DNA of 42,487 nt, taken from contig NZ_PZGG01000018.1 in the NCBI RefSeq assembly GCF_003043455.1, forward strand, positions 1 to 42,487, written 5' to 3'. Origin of the DNA: Staphylococcus simulans (GTDB lineage: Bacteria; Bacillota; Bacilli; Staphylococcales; Staphylococcaceae). Below are positions 36,445-42,487 of this stretch, piece by piece. The notes beneath the pieces were generated by a model. It did no database searches. It was not told the origin of the DNA and saw only the letters and a program-made list of their open reading frames with translations. Positions within the stretch are counted from its first letter, which is position 1. Each line of letters opens with the position of its first letter. The translations under genes were made by a program, and so were the position numbers.

Positions 36445-38133
36445 TTATTGAACTGTTCCTGCATCTTTATCATGTTTACCATGTACATAATAATCCATAT
36501 ATTCTGGTTTCATTGGATCATTACCTAAAATAATATCTGCCGCTTTTTCAGCAATCATTAAGACAGGGGCATGAATGTTTCCGTTTGTAGTTGTAGGCAT
36601 AACTGAAGCGTCTACAACACGTAAGTTTTCCATGCCATGTACTTTCATCGTTAATGGATCTACTACTGCCATTGGATCTGAAGCAGGCCCCATTTTCGCA
36701 CTACATGATGGATGCAATGCTGTTTCAGCGTCACGACGTACCCAATCTAAAATTTCTTCGTCTGTTTGAACTTCTGGTCCTGGAGAGATTTCTCCATCGT
36801 TATATGGCGCAAGTGCAGGTTGAGATAAGATGTTACGCGCAACACGAATAGCTTCTACCCATTCACGTTTATCTTCTTCTGTTGAAAGATAGTTGAACAC
36901 AAAGTCAGGATGTTCAAATGGATCTTTCGATTTAATCTTCAAGCTGCCGCGAGAGTTAGAATACATTGGTCCAACGTGTACTTGGAAACCATGTTTTGTT
37001 TCTGCTTTCTCTCCGTCATAACGTACCGCTAATGGTAAGAAGTGGAACATCAAGTTTGGATATTTCACTTCATCGTTTGAACTTACGAATCCGCCACCTT
37101 CAAAGTGGTTCGTTGCGGCTGGGCCTGTACGACTGAAAATCCATTGTAAACCGATAAACGGCATTTTCAATGGGTTTAAACTTGGTTGTTCTGAGACAGG
37201 TTGAGATGCTGCGTGTTGAATGTATACTTCTAAATGGTCTTCAAAGTTTTCACCGACACCAGGTAAATGGATGCGTGGTTCAATACCTAATGATTTCAAG
37301 TGTTCAGAATCACCGATACCTGATAATTGAAGTAATTGCGGTGTATTGAATGCCCCGCCTGATAAGATAACTTCTTTTGCGGTAACCGTATGCAATTTGC
37401 CGTTACGTTTAAATGTCACACCTGTGACTTTATTACCTTCGAAGTTTAACTTTGTCACAAAGGCACGTGTTTTCACATGTAAGTTTTTACGTTTCATTAC
37501 TGGATGTAAGTAAGCACGTGAAGCTGACACACGACGACCATTATGAACTTGGCTATCGAATGGTCCGAAACCTTCTTGTCGGAAACCGTTCACGTCAGGT
37601 GTTTTATTGTAGCCTGCTTGTACACCTGCATCAAAGAACGCTTGGAACAATGGGTTCTTCGCTGGTCCACGCTTTAATTTAATCGGACCATGGTGACCAC
37701 GGTATTCATCATCTTGTTCTGCACCGAATGTTGTTTCTAAACGTTTGAAGTAAGGTAAGCAATGTGCATAATCCCATGTTTCCATACCTTTAGGTGAACC
37801 CCATTTTTCATAGTCCATTGGGTTACCACGTTGATAAATCATACCGTTGATTGAACTTGAACCGCCAAGTACTTTACCACGAGCATGTGCAACTTGACGT
37901 CCACCCATATGTGGTTCGTTGTTTGTTGCGTAAATCCAATCGTAGAAACGATTACCTGATGGATACATTAACGCTGCTGGCATTTGAATAAATAAATCCC
38001 AGAAATAGTCACTGCGTCCTGCCTCTAATACCAATACTTCATTATTCTTGTCTACACTTAAACGATTACCTAAAACTGAACCGGCACTGCCCCCGCCGAT
38101 AATAATATAATCATAATCATAAGATTTACTCAT
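36445..38133 (-). CDS. cudB: Choline dehydrogenase (GMC oxidoreductase)
   Basis: This 562-residue FAD enzyme oxidises choline to betaine aldehyde, the first step of glycine betaine synthesis. The FAD-binding Rossmann motif is [18 protein letters not shown] at residues 7-24. The GMC signature follows ([20 protein letters not shown], near residue 84) and then the second signature [15 protein letters not shown]. Near residue 475 comes [10 protein letters not shown], and near 510 [17 protein letters not shown] with the active-site Asn/His region. Length and motifs are those of BetA/CudB. The ATG has AGGAGG about nine bases upstream. It lies 119 bases downstream of cudA on the same strand, with a hairpin between them and a terminator after it. 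Confidence 0.93.
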   Translation of the reverse strand: MSKSYDYDYIIIGGGSAGSVLGNRLSVDKNNEVLVLEAGRSDYFWDLFIQMPAALMYPSGNRFYDWIYATNNEPHMGGRQVAHARGKVLGGSSSINGMIYQRGNPMDYEKWGSPKGMETWDYAHCLPYFKRLETTFGAEQDDEYRGHHGPIKLKRGPAKNPLFQAFFDAGVQAGYNKTPDVNGFRQEGFGPFDSQVHNGRRVSASRAYLHPVMKRKNLHVKTRAFVTKLNFEGNKVTGVTFKRNGKLHTVTAKEVILSGGAFNTPQLLQLSGIGDSEHLKSLGIEPRIHLPGVGENFEDHLEVYIQHAASQPVSEQPSLNPLKMPFIGLQWIFSRTGPAATNHFEGGGFVSSNDEVKYPNLMFHFLPLAVRYDGEKAETKHGFQVHVGPMYSNSRGSLKIKSKDPFEHPDFVFNYLSTEEDKREWVEAIRVARNILSQPALAPYNDGEISPGPEVQTDEEILDWVRRDAETALHPSCSAKMGPASDPMAVVDPLTMKVHGMENLRVVDASVMPTTTNGNIHAPVLMIAEKAADIILGNDPMKPEYMDYYVHGKHDKDAGTVQ

Positions 38134-38194
38134 TTATGTCTTCCTCCTATAGATAATGGTTATTCCTTATTTATCTCGATTTGTCCAAAAAGAG

Positions 38195-38238
38195 AGCGAG
38201 AACAGAGAGGCGAAAGTAATTTCACCTGTATTCTCGCT
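38195..38238 (-). terminator. Long intercistronic hairpin between cudA and cudB
   Basis: On the minus strand AGCGAGAA, CAG and then GGTGAAA pair with TTTCGCC, CTG and TTCTCGCT. This makes a nearly uninterrupted ~20-bp stem with a TTAC loop. CTCTTTTTGG follows, a weak U-tract. It may be a partial terminator or an RNA-stability element that lowers cudB relative to cudA. Confidence 0.6.
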
Positions 38239-38252
38239 TTATTTAAAATGCA

Positions 38253-39746
38253 TTAGCCTTTAAACCAATTTACTGGTTCTGGATGATAGTTCGTTAAAAT
38301 GTGTTTAGAAACTAAGTACTCTTCTAAACCTTCTTTACCTAATTCACGACCGATACCTGATTGTTTATATCCGCCCCAAGGTGCTTGTGCAAAGTATGGG
38401 TGGAAGTCATTGATCCATACTGTACCCATACGTAATCGGCTAGCGACACGTTGTGCTTTACCAATGTCTTTAGAGAACACTGCACCTGCTAAACCATAAA
38501 TCGAATCGTTCGCTAAACGAATCGCATCTGCTTCATCTTCAAACCCTTCAACTGTCACAACAGGTCCGAATACTTCTTCTTGTACGATACGCATTGACGT
38601 ATCACAATCCGTAATCACTGTCGGTTCAAAGAAGAAACCGTCTTTCAAGTCGTCACGTTCAGGACGTTTACCGCCTGTCGCAATCGTTGCGCCTTCTTCT
38701 TTCGCAACATCCATATAACCTTCAACTTTAGCTAAATGTTCCTCTGAAATTAATGGACCGACTTCTGTATCATCATCAAAGCCATTACCTAGACGAATGT
38801 TTTTCACGCGTTTAATTAACGCTTCTTCAAACTTATCTTTAATAGAGTTTTGAACAATGATACGTGAACCTGCTGAACATACTTGACCGGCATGGAAATA
38901 ACCGCCATTTAACGCTTGATCCACTGCTAAATCAAAATCAGCATCTTCAAAAATGACATTAGGATTTTTACCGCCAAGTTCTAATGCGACGTTTGTCACA
39001 TGGTTAGCTGCTTGTTTCATAATGTGTTTACCAGTTTGAATACCACCTGTAAATGACACTAAGTCTACTTCTGGTGAACCTGATAACACATCACCCACAA
39101 CTGAACCGGCACCTAATACTAAGTTAATAACACCTTTAGGGAAACCGACTTCTTCCATTAATTCGAATACACGAATAGTTGTCAGTGGTGTGATTTCACT
39201 AGGTTTCATCACTAATGAACAACCTGTAGCTAAGGCTGGCGCAATTTTCCATGATGCTTGAAGTAAAGGATAGTTCCAAGGTGTGATTTGTGTCACTACA
39301 CCGACAGGCTCTTTCACAACTTTACTTTCTGTTCCTGGAATTGGTGAATTAATCATTTCACCGCCGTCTTTATCAGCTAACCCCGCAAAATACATAAAGA
39401 CGTTATGGATATCATCCATATCTGCAAGTGATTCTTCATACGTTTTACCAGTATCTAACGTTTCTAATTTCGCAAGTTCTTCGCGATTTTCTTTAATTCT
39501 ATCAGCAATCGCTCTGACTTTTTGTCCTTTGACTTCACTTGTTTCATTCGCATAGTCACCTTGATCAAAAGCACGTCTTGCTGCTTTCACTGCACGTTCT
39601 GCATCTTCAGCTGCCGCTTCTGATACTTCGAATATAACTTCTTGATTATAAGGATTAATTATTTCACGTGTGGCTTGGTTCGCACTGTCTATCCACTCAC
39701 CATCAATATATTGTTGATGAGATAAACGCTTTACAAGTTCCATCAT
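38253..39746 (-). CDS. cudA: Betaine aldehyde dehydrogenase
   Basis: This 497-residue NAD(P)-dependent aldehyde dehydrogenase converts betaine aldehyde to glycine betaine, an osmoprotectant. The family landmarks are VTQITPWNYPLLQASWKIAPAL, the cofactor loop FTGGIQTGKHIM, the catalytic Glu in VALELGGKNPN and the catalytic Cys290 in HAGQVCSAGSR. The late block EEVFGPVVTVEGFEDEADAI and GGYKQSGIGRELG are also present. There are two tandem ATGs (39746 and 39743). GGGGG lies about five or eight bases upstream respectively, so the second is equally possible. It has a strong promoter and a leader containing an inverted repeat. It is transcribed divergently from cudC and is first in the cudA-cudB unit. 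Confidence 0.95.
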   Translation of the reverse strand: MMELVKRLSHQQYIDGEWIDSANQATREIINPYNQEVIFEVSEAAAEDAERAVKAARRAFDQGDYANETSEVKGQKVRAIADRIKENREELAKLETLDTGKTYEESLADMDDIHNVFMYFAGLADKDGGEMINSPIPGTESKVVKEPVGVVTQITPWNYPLLQASWKIAPALATGCSLVMKPSEITPLTTIRVFELMEEVGFPKGVINLVLGAGSVVGDVLSGSPEVDLVSFTGGIQTGKHIMKQAANHVTNVALELGGKNPNVIFEDADFDLAVDQALNGGYFHAGQVCSAGSRIIVQNSIKDKFEEALIKRVKNIRLGNGFDDDTEVGPLISEEHLAKVEGYMDVAKEEGATIATGGKRPERDDLKDGFFFEPTVITDCDTSMRIVQEEVFGPVVTVEGFEDEADAIRLANDSIYGLAGAVFSKDIGKAQRVASRLRMGTVWINDFHPYFAQAPWGGYKQSGIGRELGKEGLEEYLVSKHILTNYHPEPVNWFKG

Positions 39747-39759
39747 TTAGACCCCCGTT

Positions 39760-39798
39760 AACTTTGTTAAATTTTTATTTAACGAATTTTACAAAGTT
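39760..39798. promoter_or_regulatory. Nested inverted repeat in the cudA leader, candidate CudC operator
   Basis: AACTTTGT (39760-39767) is inverted as ACAAAGTT (39791-39798). Inside it GTTAAAT (39766-39772) is inverted as ATTTAAC (39777-39783). The element lies just downstream of the cudA -10 box, a roadblock position. It includes TTAACGAATT (39779-39788), which recurs upstream of cudT. Confidence 0.5.
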
Positions 39799-39799
39799 T

Positions 39800-39829
39800 A
39801 TGTTAGCATGAATAAAGAGAAAGTGTCAA
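39800..39829 (-). promoter_or_regulatory. Promoter of cudA
   Basis: On the minus strand a perfect TTGACA is followed after 18 bases by TAACAT. The predicted transcription start falls at the edge of the inverted repeat 39760-39798. Confidence 0.65.
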
Positions 39830-39862
39830 ACTCACTTTTTATATAACACGCTGCATAGCAAG

Positions 39863-39891
39863 TTAAAGATAATCCTGTACTTTGATATACT
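39863..39891 (+). promoter_or_regulatory. Promoter of cudC
   Basis: TTAAAG and TATACT are separated by 17 bases. The predicted start near 39898 lies downstream of the first ATG of the long open frame (39896), which rules that codon out as the start. Confidence 0.6.
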
Positions 39892-39967
39892 ATTCATGAT
39901 TCAACATTGGACGAATACGGGAAATAACTCTAAAATGAATATAAATGTAGTGGACGGAGGTTTAAGT

Positions 39968-40522
39968 ATGACAAGTTCAAATCAACATGAACAAGCCATC
40001 GAAGAAGCTAAGGATTTAGTGATCAACGCGATTGGCGAAACAATGGATTTGTACGGCATTAATCGTAGTGTCGGCAACCTTTACGGGACTATGGTATTTG
40101 AAGATAATATGACCTTGGATCAAATGCGCGAGAAGCTGCAGATGAGTAAGCCAAGCATGAGTACAGGTGTGAAACGTCTCCAAGAATATGATTTAGTCAA
40201 ACAACAATTTACACGTGGCAGCCGCAAACAACACTTTGTTGCTGAGAAAGACTTCTTCGTGTTCTTCAGACATTTCTTCGATGTAAAATTCAGTCGTGAA
40301 ATCAACGTCAATATGGACTCTCTTGATGAGGCAGAACAAATTATTCAACAGGTTCTAGAATCAGATGATGTTGACGAAGCAATTTATGAATACGCACAAC
40401 GCGTCAATGCACAACTCGAACATTCTCGTGTCTATTACGAATGGCTCTCTCAAATCAACGAAGCTATCCGTACTGGCGAAATCTTTAAATATTTCCCTAT
40501 TCCTGACCCGAAAGATGTCTAA
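39968..40522 (+). CDS. cudC: GbsR-type (MarR-like) choline-responsive regulator
   Basis: This 184-residue winged-helix regulator is of the GbsR group. The N-terminal helix has EAKDLVINAIGETMDLYGIN, then SVGNLYGTMVFEDN. The winged helix is LDQMREKLQMSKPSMSTGVKRL, followed by QEYDLVKQQF and the wing RGSRKQHFVAEKDFF. GbsR in Bacillus represses the betaine synthesis genes until choline is present, so the same role is likely here. The ATG at 39968 has GGAGG seven bases upstream. The 24 extra residues of the longest frame would start before the transcription start. It is divergent from cudA and convergent with cudT, with a shared terminator. Confidence 0.88.
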   Translation: MTSSNQHEQAIEEAKDLVINAIGETMDLYGINRSVGNLYGTMVFEDNMTLDQMREKLQMSKPSMSTGVKRLQEYDLVKQQFTRGSRKQHFVAEKDFFVFFRHFFDVKFSREINVNMDSLDEAEQIIQQVLESDDVDEAIYEYAQRVNAQLEHSRVYYEWLSQINEAIRTGEIFKYFPIPDPKDV

Positions 40523-40550
40523 CACACTTTCCATACCTTATTTCGGTATA

Positions 40551-40590
40551 AAAATGGCACGCACTCCAAATTTGGAATGCGTGCCATTTT
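40551..40590. terminator. Bidirectional terminator between cudC and cudT
   Basis: A perfect 13-bp stem pairs AAAATGGCACGCA (40551-40563) with TGCGTGCCATTTT (40578-40590). It is extended by TCCAAA/TTTGGA inside. A-rich and T-rich flanks allow termination in both directions. Confidence 0.9.
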
Positions 40591-40644
40591 TTGTTTTTAC
40601 TTCATTCATTTTCTATTTTTAATATTAATGCTACTTATACATCA

Positions 40645-42306
40645 TTAAGATCTTTGTGCGTGTTGTTCCTCTTCTCGTTCCTCTGCAATTTGATTGATTT
40701 TCAAGGAACGGTGTTCAGCTTCTCGTAATCGTGCTGCACGTAATTGTAATTTAACACGGTCTCTAGATAAAGTGATAATAAACGATATCATCATAAAGAC
40801 GAATATCACAATAAGCGGCACACTGGCGAGAATTGAAGCTGTCTTCAGAACATCTAGCGCACGTTGACCACCGACTAACATTAATGAGAATGGTAATAAA
40901 CATAACGCAAATGCCCAGAATAAACGATTCGCACGTAATGGTTCACCAATTACTTTCTTTTGAGATGCTGAAGCAAGAATATATGAACCTGAGTCGAACG
41001 TTGTTGCTAGGAATAAGAATGCTGAAATCAAGAACAGCACCACAATAATGTTATGGAATGGTAATTGATGAATGACTTCAATAATAGCCGCTTCCGTACC
41101 ATGTGCATTCAAGAATGATACAACATCGAATTGATGTGTAATTTGAAGATACACTGCATAGTTACCGAAGATACCAAAGAATAAGACGCAACCCAATGTA
41201 CCGTAAATAATCGTACCTAAGATGACTTCTTTTAATGTACGACCTTTAGAAATACGCGCGATAAAGAGTCCGATAAATGGCGCATAAACAATCCACCATG
41301 ACCAATAGAAAATTGTCCATTGTTGTGGGAAGTTTGTTTCTTTACGTCCATCAATACCACCAAACGGTTCTAACCATGTAGCCATTTGGAAGAAATTCTT
41401 TAACATATTTCCAAAACCAGTGACTGTTGTTTCCATGATGAATACTGTGGGTCCAACGATAAAGACAAATCCTAATAGAATAAATGACAACCACACGTTG
41501 ACGTCACTTAAACGTTGGATCCCTTTTTTCAAGCCTGTATAAGAGCTGACTGCGAAGATAACCGTAATCGTAATTAAAATCGCTGAACGTAACACCATAC
41601 TATGTCCGTCAATGCCTGTTAAACGTTCAATCCCAGCTGAAATCATTGGTACACCTAAACCAAGTGAAGTCGCTGCACCGCCAAGTAAACCGAAGATAAA
41701 TAAGATATCGACAATTTTACCTGGTAATTTTTCAGTTTGTCCTTTTAAAATCGGTCGACAAGCCTGACTGATTTTATAAACGGGTTTCTTCTTCACGAAA
41801 ACTAAGTAGCCGATTGGTAAAGCTGGCAAGACATAAATTGCCCAAGCAATTGGACCCCAGTGGAACATGCCATACATTGTGGCATATTCTAAGGCAGCAT
41901 CTGTCATACCTTTCTCACCATGCGGCGGTACTTGGAAATAGAAAGCCCATTCAATAACGCCCCAGTATAAAATATCTGAACCGATACCGGCACAGAAGAG
42001 CATCGCTGCCCAAGTAAAGTTACCGAATTCCGGTTTATCACTTGCTCTCCCCAGAGTTACGTTTCCGTATTTGCCGAATGCTATGTACAGTACGAAACCT
42101 AACACAATTAAGCCCAGTGATAAATAAACTGCACCTAGTGAATTGGATACTGCTTCGTTAATGTCAGTGATTACTGTTTGACTCGCCTTAGGAAATGCCA
42201 TCATCGGAATGACAGCAATTAATAAAATAGCGACAGTACCATAAAACGTTGTCCAGTCCATAATTTGGGACTTTTTAGCTTTGTTTTGCTTTTTAGCTTT
42301 TTGCAA
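40645..42306 (-). CDS. cudT: BCCT-family choline/betaine transporter
   Basis: This 553-residue importer has twelve hydrophobic segments and the BCCT hallmarks. It has WGVIEWAFYFQVPP near the first third, and the family signature WTIFYWSWWIVYAPFIGLFI followed by ARISKGRT. These families import choline or betaine driven by sodium or protons. Next to cudA, cudB and cudC the substrate is almost certainly choline. The C-terminal tail (residues ~515-553) is charged and rich in Arg, Lys and Glu, as in osmosensing relatives. The longest frame begins with ATG at 42393, which has no ribosome binding site and an unlikely basic, Cys-containing extension. I prefer TTG at 42306, with GGGAG nine bases upstream. 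It is transcribed separately from cudAB. Confidence 0.88.
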   Translation of the reverse strand: MQKAKKQNKAKKSQIMDWTTFYGTVAILLIAVIPMMAFPKASQTVITDINEAVSNSLGAVYLSLGLIVLGFVLYIAFGKYGNVTLGRASDKPEFGNFTWAAMLFCAGIGSDILYWGVIEWAFYFQVPPHGEKGMTDAALEYATMYGMFHWGPIAWAIYVLPALPIGYLVFVKKKPVYKISQACRPILKGQTEKLPGKIVDILFIFGLLGGAATSLGLGVPMISAGIERLTGIDGHSMVLRSAILITITVIFAVSSYTGLKKGIQRLSDVNVWLSFILLGFVFIVGPTVFIMETTVTGFGNMLKNFFQMATWLEPFGGIDGRKETNFPQQWTIFYWSWWIVYAPFIGLFIARISKGRTLKEVILGTIIYGTLGCVLFFGIFGNYAVYLQITHQFDVVSFLNAHGTEAAIIEVIHQLPFHNIIVVLFLISAFLFLATTFDSGSYILASASQKKVIGEPLRANRLFWAFALCLLPFSLMLVGGQRALDVLKTASILASVPLIVIFVFMMISFIITLSRDRVKLQLRAARLREAEHRSLKINQIAEEREEEQHAQRS

Positions 42307-42414
42307 TGTTTTTGTACTCCCTATATTGATTAATTGTCGTTGAAAGCATAAAAATCGAAAGCTACTTCTCTTTTTATTTTTCCAACTCCCCATTTCTTAT
42401 GTTACATAAAGACA

Positions 42415-42424
42415 TTAACGAATT
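42415..42424. promoter_or_regulatory. TTAACGAATT motif upstream of cudT
   Basis: The same ten bases occur in the cudA leader (39779-39788), in the same orientation relative to the minus-strand genes. It lies about 110 bases upstream of the TTG start, next to an AT-rich near-palindrome (GAATT...AATTC, 42420-42444). I could not place the cudT promoter with confidence. Confidence 0.4.
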
Positions 42425-42487
42425 ATTTATAATAATGCAAATTCATACAGAAAAATATGTTGGTAAAAATGAATAAATATATATTTC

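Noticed and set aside
39896-39967. Longer N-terminus for cudC
   Set aside because: Its ATG lies just upstream of the predicted transcription start, and the internal ATG at 39968 has GGAGG at ideal spacing.
1-42487. Mobile elements or integration sites
   Set aside because: I found no transposase, integrase, phage or plasmid genes, and no terminal inverted or direct repeats flanking any block. The surface island reading rests on function only.

Overview
The window looks like a staphylococcal chromosome segment, probably from a coagulase-negative species. The evidence is the low-GC composition with AGGAGG-type ribosome binding sites, a YSIRK/GxxS signal peptide paired with an LPxTG anchor, a TagF/TagE-type wall teichoic acid gene pair, and a choline-to-glycine-betaine locus in the cudT-cudC-cudA-cudB order known from staphylococci. 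I saw no rRNA, tRNA, CRISPR array, insertion sequence or phage gene.

Layout, left to right. (1) 1-4.5 kb, minus strand: a PLD-helicase-DUF3427 protein coupled to a Nudix hydrolase, then a small AbrB/MazE-like protein downstream of a DUF488 protein. (2) 4.5-8.35 kb, minus: a GT2-TagF fusion glycerophosphotransferase and a TagE/TarM-like GT4 glycosyltransferase, probably making and glycosylating a teichoic-acid-like polymer. (3) 8.5-11.7 kb: a TetR-family regulator (+), a multi-spanning DUF6056-like protein (-) and an unrecognised membrane protein (+), separated by bidirectional terminators. (4) 11.8-19.9 kb, minus: a tightly packed seven-gene polysaccharide operon, transcribed aminotransferase > ATP-grasp > NAD-epimerase > initiating phosphosugar transferase > GT4 > Wzy-like polymerase > Wzx-like flippase. 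No chain-length regulator, BY-kinase or sugar dehydratase lies here. (5) 20.4-36.1 kb, minus: one 15.7-kb gene for a 5247-residue wall-anchored surface protein. (6) 36.4-42.3 kb: cudB, cudA, cudC and cudT for glycine betaine synthesis from choline.

The outstanding object is the giant surface protein. About 4170 residues form an array that I resolve by eye into 63 modules of five types. Three types (A, B, D) look like G5 domains and two shorter ones (C, E) look like E-type spacers, as in SasG/Aap. Most are arranged in an A-B-C-D-E superunit of about 328 residues (about 985 bp). Two central superunits lack D-E, and the C-terminal half shows a second-order period of two superunits. The tip carries a Ser/Thr/Pro-rich segment, a short helical segment and a pectate-lyase-like beta-helix.

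How the genes fit together: regions 2, 4 and 5 are all cell-envelope functions (teichoic acid, an exported polysaccharide with a probable amino sugar, a very long adhesin stalk), so 4.5-36 kb behaves as a surface-structure island. The flanks are stress and housekeeping functions. Several start codons were moved from the longest open frame on ribosome-binding-site and promoter grounds, and three genes probably start with TTG.
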